This document shows positions 47,333 through 58,700 of a stretch of DNA of 64,000 nt, piece by piece. Location: assembly GCA_019843655.1 (NCBI GenBank), contig JACDQD010000009.1:2235204-2299203 (forward strand), read 5' to 3'. Numbering within the stretch: the stretch's first letter is position 1; each line of letters begins with the position of its first letter. Under the pieces are notes generated by a model. The model saw nothing but the letters and a program-made list of their open reading frames with translations, had not been told where the DNA came from and ran no database searches. The position numbers and the translations under genes were made by a program. Source of the stretch: Lethocerus indicus. Its lineage: Eukaryota > Arthropoda > Insecta > Hemiptera > Belostomatidae.

Positions 47333-49772
47333 TGCAAGCACACGATACATTGTACGTAACTGGAATTATTGTCGGACATTTTTAATGACTTTTAAAAATT
47401 GTACTAACGTTATTTATAGAATAGGTTTAGAGCCTTAAAGAAATCTTGCTTGACCGCTCCAAATAACAATAACTCTTCGTTAAGCCGGTCATTATTAAAC
47501 CGCGGTCTAATTAAGTTCTTCAACTCCCCGCCGCCCCCGCCCGCTCTCGGCTCAGTGTTGTTGTCGCTTTCTGAAGGGTAAATTGCCCTTATTCATCGGC
47601 CGTCGGCGTGCTCGGAGAGATGACAGGTTGTTTAAAACCGGCCGGTTCACCGGAATGAATGGAGCGCCTTGAACGATGACTCGACGGCTCGCCCATCAAA
47701 CACGGACGTCGTGTTGGATTGCATTCCGACCCCGACCAGGCGTCGTATCCTGTCTATTCAGCCTGACTTATTTTTTACCGGGTTTCTCGCGTCTAATTTT
47801 CTCGCGACGCGTAATTAAGACACACATTTTTTTCTTACAGATAAATATCTCGTGTAAATTAACGAATAGTGTTGTCAACTCAATAATTAATATTGAGGCG
47901 GACTCGAAATAAAATATTCTATAGGGCCTCATATTAAAAATTAATATATTGTAATTAAAACATCTTGTGACATTATAATAGCCTTATTGGCTATAATATG
48001 AATATTATACTATTAATGCACGTTTAAATGTAAGTCGGTAGTAATGGCTTCCACTCAACTCTCTGAATTATGGCTGAAGCCGACCTCAAAATTAAAAAAG
48101 TTTCAGCGTAAATTAAAATTTATCGAGTGTTTCGAATTTAAGCCAACAAATGGACACAATTTTATCTGAGATTATGTGTCGCCCATGAAAGTAAATAGCT
48201 CAGGAAAATATAAGTGGGTACTTATGTTCGACGCTTACACTTTACAATCAATTAAGATTAAGGATTGAGTGTTCTCCGTTCGGCTTCTCCGCCTGTATAT
48301 CTCGTGTTTATTGATTGTAATATTACAGACTTTGTTGCTCCAAGGTTCATCGGGCCACTCCTTTCCCATTTAAGGTGTAGAGCTTCGACAGTAGAATATA
48401 GAACAACTCTAATTCTAAGGTCGTGGGAATCAACATTTGGTATTTAACTGCTACTGCGATATATGGCAGTGGATTCTTGGATAGTCTTGTTTCAGTTTAT
48501 TTTTGAAAAATGGAGTATGGAATTTCTAAACGTTTGTTTTCCCACCAAAGTGTGTGATCCACTAAATTGTGTGTGCGCCACTGAGTTAGCCTTATGTCCA
48601 TTAATAGGCATTTTAATTTTACACCAAAAATAGACCTAATACAAACGCCTAACTAACTCTAATGCGATTTTCCATCTCCGCTCGGCCATTTAGTATTAAT
48701 TTAGGTATGCGGTTTAGGCTTCTCTCTCACTAATTAAACTCTGATTATTCACTACTATACTGAACGATCGAAACTTTTTTCAATACCGCCTGACGACTGT
48801 TTCTTTAAAATTTACTTCCGAACTAATTTTTCTCACCGCTAATTTTCGTCGCCTCGTTTCTCAAGCAAAGCACCAGTGTACCTAAGCCATAAAACAGAAT
48901 TGCATGTGTAGTTTTTTTTTATAGGTTTTCATTTCACCGCCCTTTAATGAGCTAGATACGTTCATAAGTTAATTTTAAAAATATGAATACTGGAAGGGGC
49001 GGATCCGCCAATTAAAAGAAGAAAAAAACAACATCCGACGACCCGCTTAACCGGCCTATAATCGTGGAGGCCGGCTTTTATCGAATTTCGGACGAGGTTA
49101 TAAAAACATGCTGAAATTAATTTGTTTTACGCGTTTCTCTGCGCCACGAAGGGAGAGAGGGTGGTGGGGGGGGGGCAGAAACAAAATATTTTCTCACATG
49201 AAATTCCCCATTTTTTTTTCTTCTTTGGCCGGCTTTAATTAATTCGCACCTGTTTTGGGGGCTGTAGGTAGAGTCGGAGGCGCATTGTCGGACTCATCTG
49301 TTCGGATGATGTCGAAGCCCGGCTCATTTCTGGCGTTCATCCGCCCCCGCCCTGTTTACACGCCGGGGCCTCTAATGAGAAACTCCCCCCCGAACATTGG
49401 CCCCGACAACAAAACAACGCCGGCCCTACTCTCCCGTCCTTTTGTTTCAGCCCTCTGACTCTGACTCCTATTCGTTTTTTTTCTGCCCCCCCCTCCCTCC
49501 TGTTTTTGTTTAGTCCAGAATCATTTGCCTTCCGCTTTTCTCAGGGTCCATGTTCCTCATAGTTTCGTGCTTGGTCGGTCCAATTGCGTATCGAACGTTT
49601 CATCGACGATCCCCGACTTCTAGGCTTGTACTAGTTTGAGGATGAAAACAATAGGCGTTATACAGTCATATATAAACTAGAGACTGAAAATAATTCTTGT
49701 ACAGAGTTCCCAGGTACACTTTTACAATAGTCACTTCGGAAAAAATCAAGACTATTTCATTTCATTACGTTA
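47333..49772. other. No gene seen
   Basis: AT-rich unique DNA with a GC-rich stretch at about 49240-49460 (frame 49255-49458, Pro-rich, unrecognised). A fair splice-acceptor-like tract ends at ACAG 47838-47841, but the sequence after it reaches stops without a good donor. Confidence 0.5.
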
Positions 49773-49968
49773 AGGAAATGCTTCACTTTTGTAAATTCAC
49801 CTGGGCAGAAATACGAGAATATATTCCCAATCTGATTTAATCTTGACCAATGTACGTTAACTCTTGTTTTCGTAAAATTTATCGGCGTAAAACAAAAATT
49901 CTGGGCATAGCAGGATCAGGAAAGTTGAAATAATGTATTGTCTATTTATAAATATTTATAAGCCCTTT
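49773..49968 (+). repeat. Direct repeat pair, left copy
   Basis: It shares with 50077-50270 the blocks TTTTGTAAATTCACCTGGGC, TTATCGGCG and ATTCTGGGCATAGCAGGATC, and then AGTTGAAATAATG, all in the same order and spacing (offset 303-305 bases). About 80-85 percent identity by eye. No coding potential. Confidence 0.85.
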
Positions 49969-50076
49969 TTTAATAAGAACAGCTATATAAAAAAAAGTTA
50001 GTGACATTGATGTTCGGGTAACACGTCTAACGAGTAAAAGAATAACGACTGAGCAACCTACTGGCTTCATAGAGTT

Positions 50077-50270
50077 GAGGCAATGCTTTACTTTTGTAAA
50101 TTCACCTGGGCAGAAAGACGAGATTGTTTTACCAAGATTTTATCTTAACCGATGTACATTAAATATTGTTTTCGTAAACTTTATCGGCGCAAAAATTAAA
50201 ATTCTGGGCATAGCAGGATCAACAGAGTTGAAATAATGAATTACCTATTTAATTAAAAATATTTAAAACG
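50077..50270 (+). repeat. Direct repeat pair, right copy
   Basis: Second copy of the 49773-49968 sequence, separated from it by about 110 bases of unrelated DNA. It may be an old local duplication or two insertions of one element. No terminal repeats are evident, so I cannot say which. Confidence 0.85.
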
Positions 50271-50879
50271 TTTGACAAATGATGTAACTACGTAGCATTT
50301 TCATGAAGAACATGGCCACAAAATTTCGGTCTGTTTGGGCTTTAAATTATACCGTCAGATCTTCCGCGGGGATTGTTCTGAATTAGAACTTAATACTTAG
50401 CTATGTCCAGCTGATTAAGTCGGCAGTCAACTTTACGACCGCGCTCCTCGCCGCGACCTTACATTGGGTTCGGACAAGCAAAAAACGTAATGTCAAGGAA
50501 AGTCATTACTTACGCCTTTCAATGTTTCTGAAAGCCAAGATCCCTCGGTTGTCTGGAGAAATATTTTCTCCCGGGGTAATGAGAAAAGTTACACCGGGAA
50601 CACGCTCCCGGCTTCTTTTCGCTGTCGAGGGGGCGTGGTAGGACGAAAATATCGCCCTTATAGCAATCTATCTTACCCCTCTCTTTCGTTTCGTCTAATA
50701 CCGGACCGGTTTCGGCTCTTCCCCTTATTGGACAGCGCATGATTAGTACCGGCTCTAAGTGTCCTTTAAGTTCTACAGTGATTTGAACATAATTATATCC
50801 TGTTCCTAAACAACTCGTCGTATTTGTACTTGATAGTAGATTCACCTAAATCGTAAAACGGCTCCTTTAGTCCATTCTC
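50271..50879. other. No gene seen
   Basis: Unique DNA. The 108-codon minus-strand frame at 50519-50845 is unrecognised. It contains ACCGGACCGGTTTCGGCTCT (50699-50718), which matches the family A core GACCGGTTTCGGC and may be a trace of another copy. Confidence 0.4.
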
Positions 50880-50960
50880 CATTCTGGGTGGCATTTGTGA
50901 AAGTTTCGCTCTCAATACTGCCTGGTAACTGGTTCTTTAACGTTAAATTTTAAACTAATT
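50880..50960 (+). repeat. Interspersed repeat family B, copy B2 (best preserved)
   Basis: It contains CTGGGTGGCATTTGTGAAAG, TTTCGCTCTCAATACTGCCT and ACTGGTTCTTTAACGTT, with AATT-rich sequence after. It shares its start with B1 and its centre (TGTGAAAGTTT.GCTCTCAATAC) with B3 and B4. Confidence 0.75.
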
Positions 50961-52650
50961 TCTGCCGTTTGTTTCTCACAGCGAATCCTCGTTAGATAAA
51001 CTTTTCCTCATTTCAGGGGGAAACCCTTAATCGTCTCAGGGTGAAATATATAAAACTCCAATAGAGCAATAGAAGATTATTGATGTAGTTTTTATTTTAT
51101 AATATCATTCAAAATATATTTGTATTCCTGAAAATTATCGACACAATATATTGTTTTGAATAAATTTAAATACGGCTTCCGCTAAATATGATGCTATTCT
51201 CTTGCGAGCTGAGAGTGCAAACGGACATTTCGGCGAGAAAGAAGGGCTTAAAGGGGGGGAAACGGAGATTCCCTAAAGGGAAGAAGTCATTTCAATTTGT
51301 GCACCGCCCCATTTAATGGAATTAACTTTATAAAACGAGTAAGAGGATTAAGTGCGAGCAAGTTGATAAGCTTTCCGAGTCGCCGGGATGGGGTAGCGGA
51401 CGGGGCGCTGTAAAAAGGAAAAAAAAAATAAGCGGTCTCTTTCGAAAAAAAAAGAAATGAAAAAAATAGGTTTCTTAAAGGCAAGAAACGGAGTGACGTC
51501 GCCTCCTTTGAAACGATGCGAAGTTTATATTTTTTTCTCGGGGCCCCACTTCTCTGGATCCAGTCCAATTTTCAGCCGCTAACGGCCTGCAGTTGCGAAG
51601 GTCAGTATCATCGTTAAAGGAGGCGTGCATTCAACTAATTATTCCAACTGAGCTCAGCCGGAGATTCTTCAGTCCATTGGAAATTTACCATTTTTTTATT
51701 TTGAACACTTTTATATTGCTTTTTTGTTGATTCTATGAGGTCTAATTGATCGTTGTCCAAGATCTGGGGGTAATCAAGAGGTATTATGCTCCAGCCGTAG
51801 TCAGTTCGAATTGTCGATTAAAAAACTAATTACCGGGATTCGAACTGTTTCTCATTTCATGCCTACTTTGGGGTACCCCAAAATTAACATGAATTTTTTT
51901 TTAGGTAACTAAAATAACTGAAATAAATCATAGAAACATTTTTTTCATAGAACATTCCGAAAGAAGGTCCAGCCTTATATTATTTTCAAAATTATATGTA
52001 TTTTTCCTGGTACTTTTCTATCCGATGCAGTTTTCTCCTAAGCAGTAATTGTATAACATATTTCCCGATTCGATTTCACATTTGTGCTTAATTTGGAGTT
52101 GATTTCATGTAGAAAACTTTATGGATTGGAATGCTATTGTGTAATTTTGCACTTGATCAACGCCGGAGAGATTGACTCCGCTACAGAGTGCCTTTTTTAA
52201 TTGTGTTTCGCATTCTTTTTGTTGGCTCCATCGTCACTGGGATTGGGGTCCGTATGGCGTATACTCTGCGCCATATGGTTGGACAAGCCGTGTTTGGAGT
52301 GAACCGACGCTGGATGGGTCCAGATCACCCCGTAGTAACGTCGGCCGCTGGCTCTGTTCAATCCCGTGTGTAATTTTAAACGGCTCCGCGTTCAAAAATG
52401 TTGCAATTTTAAATCCAATCTGCGGATAGAAAGTGTCTCGGTTTTTCAGAATCGCTTTCGCACGATCGCGCCAGCTAATCCGGTCAGAATGCAGCTTAAG
52501 AAAGTTCTTCAACGGAAGTAGCCTTGGAAGTTGATCTGAGGAGAGTGGAGTGATTCATTCCCCCCAAGCGTAAGAATACAATTCCTCTGGTTACAATTTA
52601 GTATTGTAAGTACTAAGTACTCTTAAAACTTCGCTTTTGGAATATCCGTC
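50961..52650. other. No established gene
   Basis: AT-rich unique DNA. At 52172-52429 three overlapping frames (two plus, one minus) in a GC-rich patch are open by composition and show no recognisable protein. The minus-strand frame 51287-51568 is Phe/Lys-rich low complexity. Confidence 0.45.
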
Positions 52651-52654
52651 ATGG

Positions 52655-52715
52655 TTCTACCTTCTGTCTCCTCCCGCCCATGTGGTCCTAAGCGAAACCG
52701 GTTTCGGAATATGTA
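52655..52715 (+). repeat. Diverged remnant of fold-back family A
   Basis: CTTCTGTCTCCTCCCGCCCA and CGAAACCGGTTTCGGAATAT match the family A blocks TTCTGTCTCCTCTCGCC and TAGACCGGTTTCGGCC with the right spacing. The rest is gone. Confidence 0.5.
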
Positions 52716-53679
52716 AGCCTATCAATGACATAGCCAATGTAGCAATGAGAGGTACATAAGTGTATATAATTATGTTGCGAAACCGTCTGCTACAAAGAAG
52801 CTTCCATAACATCCATAACGAAAGCGTACTATCGGCAATAACATTAAGGTGATAAACTAATCAATAATGTTATTTCAATAAAACATTCTGTCTGTTCCAT
52901 TCCTGGGCAATATTGAAAGCATTTTCAGTTTCAGGAGTTACAGTAGTAATGTTTTTGGCTTTTCGCACTCCTCAGTAGCATTATGTAAGATATTTACTCG
53001 TCTTGACTGCTGGTCATAATCTTGCGCTATTTCCACATTCCGTTCTGCATAGTGCGGATTATTCCTACCGCTGTGTGTTACACAGTAAGCACAAATAAAC
53101 GTGTAAAGATGTAATGAATTCTATAGAGTCGGGTTCAGAGCTCCGTAGATGTTTTAAGCCCGGCTAATCTAAGGATCTGAATGTGGCGCCGGCGGTGTAA
53201 CTGTTACTGCTCGCTCGGTCCGCTCGTAACGGGTGAATTCGAAATGAAGTTTTAGGCGCGGACAAACAAGGCCTTGTTTTAACTGCTTATGGCGGCGTGA
53301 AAAGCAACTACAGCGCGGACATTTCTCTTTATTACATTTCCAGTAAAGGAAGGAAATTTATCTTCATTCAGTCCCTGTTGAGAAACTCTTTCTATGTTAT
53401 ACATGAACAGTATTCATTTCTGAGTTAAATAGCTGCGTATGCATTTTGGCCTGTAAGTTACTGAACTCAATAAAGTGATAATAAATATAAGTAATAATAA
53501 TATTAAATGTGCTCAATCTTTGAATATAAATATATCTAATTTGAAGTCAGAGTTAATGAAATTGAAAAGTCATTGAACAATCTGATACTGTTCTGCAAAA
53601 TGAAATGGCTTATTGAAAACTGTATATTTATTTAGGCGAGCAATATAAGGTAAATAATAGAATATCCTTCCTAGGATAA

Positions 53680-53729
<50 letters not shown>

Positions 53730-54920
53730 GAAATTAAATAGCCCAAGACGGGATTGGTGCGGAGTATATGGTCGGCCGTTCCAATCTCTGTGCAGCGAGG
53801 GAATAAGGGCGAACGTTTGAGAGGATAGACGAGATAAGCCGTGACCGACGATGAATTGGAGTCCATCATCGTGGGGCCCGGGTTACATTCATCCGAACGA
53901 ATACCCGTCCAACTTTCCCCATCTTGTGGAAGCAAAACTGTTCCAACTGGGAGCGCCCGAAGTGAACCCGAACACGGAAGGGGGGGCGGGATCCCTTTCG
54001 TATCGCGTTACAAGGACCACTAATTAACCGTTATCCCGTTATGAGACCCCCACAAGAGAACTCGGGGCTGGGAGAAATTTGTAATGTATATAGAAACACT
54101 TGAAAGCAGGCGTTAATTTAACGGTCCTAAAAGTTGGTCTCATTTAATATATTTTCCACTTATTTTGTAAGTCTCAACCCTCGTCCACGATCTGATTAAG
54201 ACCGTTGCATCATTACCTGAGATATGTTTAGAGTTGTTGAAACAACAGCCGTTCATTCTCAAAATTCATCAGATTGTTGTCCAGCACGGTTTACCGCGGT
54301 TTAGCTAAAATATCGACGCGAGTTTCTGGAGTTAATGAAAATAATTGTCCACGTATCCTGTGCGGTAGGAAACGCCGGTTTTTTTTCTTTTAACCTCCAA
54401 ACGAGATTCAACTGCGAAGCCTTCTTCGAAGAATGTCGGGCTTAAGGAAATGGACCCGAGAGACCGAAATTGGCTTCCCGTACTACCCCGGCCTACCGGG
54501 TATAGTGTTTCCGCCTAATGTACTTTTCCTGTTTACTCTGCCGGCGATTTGTCACCGACACGTACGGAGTATCGAGTATACATTCCCGTGTCGCATTAAC
54601 GGTCAAGGATAGCGCGATGATTGGGTTTCATTTCACAGACCGCAACGTGTAATTATGCTACTACCGATGGTTAGAATCGTCGCGACCGTCCGTCTGGTCC
54701 GAGAATGGGGCTGATTCTTGGGGTGCGTTATTTACAGATAGTATTTACCGCCCCGTGCTACATCTTCTGTAAGTCGGCAGATTTTCTACTTGTTTTCTCC
54801 TATAGTCGAGGGGGTGCCTCTGTATGTGTGAGGAGGTGAGTGTGGCCCTGAATCCGTAAGTAGTCCTTTCACCCCTCCTCCCCCCGTCCTTCCCGCAAAC
54901 GACAATTGTGGTTCGTCATC
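52716..54920. other. No established gene
   Basis: AT-rich unique DNA around the TA microsatellite. Frames are short. A possible 30-nt microexon-like sequence at 54806-54835 is discussed as a finding, not called. Confidence 0.45.
53683..53726. repeat. (TA)22 microsatellite
   Basis: Forty-four uninterrupted bases of TA. The 121-codon minus-strand frame across it contains an Ile-Tyr run from the repeat and is rejected as a gene. Confidence 0.97.
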
Positions 54921-54922
54921 GC

Positions 54923-55033
54923 GCGTTGTTTGACACTGTTACGAAGCCGAAGGGAGATATATGGACATGGGGTCTTTTGTCAGGGCTTCGGGGCGTTCTT
55001 AGTCCAAACAAGCAAGGCGGATACGGTTGTACG
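54923..55033 (+). repeat. Diverged repeat pair, left copy
   Basis: GCGTTGTTTGACACTGTTACG, a middle with TCTTTTGTCAGGGCTTCGG, and GTCCAAACAAGCAAGGCGGA line up in order with 55541-55640. Identity is moderate by eye and needs alignment to confirm. Confidence 0.45.
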
Positions 55034-55282
55034 TTTTTTTATTTGTAGCCCATTCACTCGTCCGGTTGGCTCGCCGAACGCGGCTTGGCGTTCTTAAAAC
55101 TGAACTTTTGACTAATTCATTAGTTCATTTTGAACGGACCTCGCGTAGGGCTAAACCTTAGGCCACTCTTTTGAGGATAGCGGAAAAATACCTTGTCTTC
55201 GAATTGTTTCGCAGAGATATCGCGCTTGAAGGATCTCCGGACGTTGGCTTAAACTTTAGGTTATTTTTGTGGATGATCTGGT

Positions 55283-55345
55283 CAGCATGTGTGAAAGTTT
55301 TGCTCTCAATACGACTACTGGTTCTTTAACCTTTATTTCTCAACC
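55283..55345 (+). repeat. Interspersed repeat family B, copy B3
   Basis: ATGTGTGAAAGTTTTGCTCT and CAATACGACTACTGGTTCTT match B2 (GCATTTGTGAAAGTTTCGCT, CAATACTGCC...ACTGGTTCTT). It lies between the two halves of the diverged pair at 54.9 and 55.5 kb. Confidence 0.7.
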
Positions 55346-55540
55346 GATCATATTTGGGTTCATTTCTCTACGCGAATCTTCTTTTCGGATACTTTACTTG
55401 TTTTCAAATATTGTCTCTACTCCTGGAGATAGTGGCTTATATTATTCTGTGAGTAATATACTTAGGTACATACCCATGTGGGTATGCGGGTCCATCTTCA
55501 ATCGCCCGAGTGATCTGATATAGGCCCCTGTTCTCCAACA

Positions 55541-55640
55541 ATGCGTTTGTTTGACACACCGTTACGGGCCCGATGTTAGATTTATGGGCACTTTTTCGGT
55601 CGGGGCCTTATTCCCAAACAAACAGAACGGCGTACGTAAC
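55541..55640 (+). repeat. Diverged repeat pair, right copy
   Basis: GCGTTTGTTTGACACACCGT, TTTTTCGGTCGGGGCCTT and CCCAAACAAACAGAACGGCG correspond to the blocks at 54923-55033. The GC-rich DNA just downstream (55640-56060) opens overlapping frames on both strands and is not protein-like. Confidence 0.45.
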
Positions 55641-56321
55641 AATTACCACGTGGTTCGTGTAGCCCCAAGCCCCCTCCTTGTAGTGTCGGAGGGGTGGGGT
55701 TTAGCACCACTTCCGTTCGTGACTCATACCGTACCCCCGTCCTTCGTTCTCTCTTCGGCCTACCCCCTCTCCCTCCTCTCACTCCCTCTCGTCCCGGAAG
55801 CCCTCGCCCTTATTCCCCGTCTTGCTCGGCACACTATAGTCTGCGTGTGATTCATGCCCGCCCTCCCCCCGCCCCTAGTCACTCCCTCTTCTCCCGTCAT
55901 GTGTGTCAGTGCATAGTATTGACCGGTCTTCAGTGTCTCCCACCCGGGGCCAACTAGAACTATTATATTACGGTAGTGGTGCACTGTGCGTGCGTGTTGC
56001 TGCGTGCCCGATAACCTGGGTCCCAGGTGGGTATCGGCCAGTGGTCAGTTCTGTTGCTCCCCGGCTCGCTATGTGTGTTAAGTGAATCACTTGGTTATAC
56101 TAATTCCATTCATTAAGTGTGAGTGGGGGTGGGTGTGATACAGGAGAGACATGGGCTGCAGCCACCGGTGGTCCACCTTATCAACTGCGGCCTCATACTC
56201 TATCCCTGATAACAACGACCAGTACCCAGATGCTCGCCAATACTACCAAAGTAAGACCCAGAAGTTGGCAACCCTATTAAAAAAACCCCATTTGACAGCC
56301 GATAGCTTAGTGTTAGTACAA

Positions 56322-56447
56322 ATGGAGCGTTACACGATAGAACGACGTGTTTTCATTGTTCAACAATATTTCAAAAATAATTAAAGCTTGGCAGCCACAG
56401 TTCTATTCAAATCTTGCGTTAATTTTGGGACGCCCTATATTTCATAT
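56322..56447 (+). pseudogene. Transposase N-terminus relic (DUF4817-type) joined to a transposon end
   Basis: From ATG 56322 the frame reads MERYTIERRVFIVQQYFKNN, then a TAA where Glu is expected, then SLAATV. This is the N-terminal helix-turn-helix start of DUF4817-type transposases (IS630/Tc1-mariner-related) common in insect genomes, by family knowledge. After about 27 codons similarity stops, and within 40 bases comes TTAATTTTGGGACGCCCTAT (56421-56440). Its reverse complement looks like a terminal inverted repeat of such elements. I read this as an internally deleted copy whose right end survives. A matching left end was not found. Confidence 0.6.
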
Positions 56448-57737
56448 ACTTTTTGAGCTAATTTTTAATTTCTGATTTTTTCTTTAAAAGTTTTAACTTT
56501 TTGAGAAAATGTTTTATACATGTAATGTATATAATATCTTAGTTTGCATTTAATTTCGGTTGTGATACTATTCAATTTGAAAAAATGTGATTAGTTATAA
56601 CGAATTACACACAGAGATCACAGAACCAACTGACTTTCTGAATGTATTGTCATACATAGTATCCTTATACTTACATTGTTTTGGAGGCACTCGACCTTTC
56701 GCTTATCCCTGCATATCTATGCTTGGTTTTCCGGAATTCATTTGGGATTTTGTATGTAAATTCCAACTCGGGTATCAGACCCGAGGCATCTAACCCGGAT
56801 CGAAAACAGGTATGCCGGTCATGCCAATTCAGAATAAGAGGGTTGACCCATATATAACAGCATTGTGCAGGTCAGCGATAGGTATCGACGTATGATACAG
56901 TGGTTGGTAACAGCGGTGTGGAACCACAGTTGTATACCGGTTAGAAAAATGCGGCACAACATTATACATACGCATACCTGGACTATATAGCATTCTTCGG
57001 GTTCGAACTGGGCGTAAATAGGCGCTTACCACTGTGGAATTCGGTCCGGAAGCCGCGCTACTCCCAATAAAAGACGGCCACGTGCAGTAAGTGTCATTGG
57101 CTGCAGAACTCTTTCGTCGCAGTGGATAATTTATTCTATTCTATTTGACTTGCCATACTCATTAATTCTGCATCTCAAGACTTATTACTTGTTAGGATTC
57201 CCCAAATTTTGCTTCAGTTACCAATTTGGGTTTATCCAATAATGTTCGCCCTAGAGTTACCATTAATTTTAAGTTAAATTGACGCCGCACTTATCGTTTC
57301 TACTATCCTGTGGAGCCCCGCGTACGGGGAACACGTGGTAACGAATTAGTCAGACGGCATGCGAGTGACGCGTTCTCTGCTCGGAATTCAGGAAGATTTC
57401 TTCTGCGAAAATAAAAGCGAAAGACCGTAGAATTCCTGGAATATTGAGAAGGCCGTAGGTAAGCCGGCGCCCGGGACTGCCCACGTCCCCCGTTACCGTC
57501 TCTCATTTACAGTCGGCAATTCGGCAAGCTTTTGTTTATGGGCAGGGTCGTAAATATTCAGCGGGAATAGTACTGGCCTTCCACTGACAAGGCTAATTAA
57601 CATATATAGTTTTCGTTTTAATCGTGGGCAGGAGCCAGTCCCATATATCCTGTCGGCGGTACAATATATTAGACTTAAAATTTAAATTTTTTAAACTATT
57701 TTCACCGCTAGTTATTACGTTCGAAACGGCTATTAAC
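56448..57737. other. No gene seen
   Basis: AT-rich then mixed DNA; short frames only (67-68 codons), none recognised. Confidence 0.5.
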
Positions 57738-57750
57738 GAATTTAATTTCA

Positions 57751-58041
57751 CGTACCTGTTCTGTGGTCTGCGAGGGGTTGGAATACAGTAGATTTGTTGT
57801 GTTTCTGTCTCCTCTCGCTGGTTCGGTCTTTGCTAGATCGGTTTCGGCCGTTCGCCATCTTCAGTATCGGTGTCAGTCACTATTGGCACTTTGGGTGTTT
57901 TTCGGGCATCCTCCCCAATAAAACAATAACAAGACACGTATATATACCCACACGAAAAACGGACAACCACCACAGTGCAAGTGACAGTGACAGTGCAGTA
58001 AGGATGCCCCCGAAACCGGTCTATCAAAAGACAAATCTACG
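57751..58041 (+). mobile_element. Fold-back family A, copy A7, with 13-bp target duplication
   Basis: Flanked by the exact 13-mer GAATTTAATTTCA at 57738-57750 and 58042-58054. It starts with CGTACCTGTTCTGTGGTCTG and GAGGGGTTGGAATACAGTAG. The left arm and centre are kept (GCTAGATCGGTTTCGGCCGT, TCGCCATCTTCAGTATCGG, CACAATAAAAC-like spacer, CGTATATATACCCACACGAA, GTGACAGTGACAGTGCAGT). On the right, a deletion joins GGATGCCCCCGAAA directly to CCGGTCTATCAAAAGACAAA, so most of the right arm is lost. The element still ends in AAATCTACG. Confidence 0.92.
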
Positions 58042-58054
58042 GAATTTAATTTCA

Positions 58055-58690
58055 TAAATGAAGTTTCGCAGTAACGCAATCTGGAATCCGAACAGCAAAC
58101 CCCGTAATCCTGTTAATCGTTTTCCATTCAGCTGTAAATTTGCCTTTCAATTCCGAGTGTTATTTTAGCATGGGAAGTACGCAAATTGGTTTACCACCAG
58201 GGTACAGCAAATAAGTCAATGCAGACTCTCACTTCAGTATTATCGTCAGCTATTCATCTCAGAAATGCGATGAGTATAGGTCCCATATATTTACCACCGA
58301 TTATATACGGTTCCATTCAGACCTTTGTTTCCCTTTGTACGAACCGATTTCCACTCGGCGGTCCCCGGCCTCCAAGTTGAAGTTCTCAACTCCAATCGAG
58401 AGCCGAATTGCCGGCCTTTAATTATATAACTCGGGTTATACTGTAAATTCTAGGCCACGGTAAGTTTCCTAGCATCGAATAAATAGGAACCTATTCAGTT
58501 CACCTGGGTTTCCTCCAATTCATTCGGCTGTAAATTGATTCTAATGTCCCGTCTCCCCCACTTTTACTGTCAGAGAAAATTCGTAGTACCAGGACGGTAT
58601 AATTAATTTGTATTGAACACTGAACAACACGGGCGTATTATTTCTCAGCCACAATAAACAGGTACGGTCCGAATTTTAGATCTACGTTTT
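58055..58690. other. No gene seen
   Basis: Unique AT-rich DNA between copy A7 and the Jockey insertion; one unrecognised 64-codon frame. Confidence 0.5.
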
Positions 58691-58700
58691 AGATTCTACG

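Noticed and set aside
47822..47912. Splice acceptor-like tract followed by an open stretch
   Set aside because: Good pyrimidine tract and ACAG, but no credible donor before the stop and no codon signal.
52172..52512. Three overlapping frames in a GC-rich patch
   Set aside because: None has a recognisable domain and they contradict each other; not enough to call an exon.
36988..58079. Recurrent minus-strand peptide MASGRNRSS with RPNQREETE in several frames
   Set aside because: It is the translation of the shared family A arm and is broken differently in each copy; no sign of selection on the protein.
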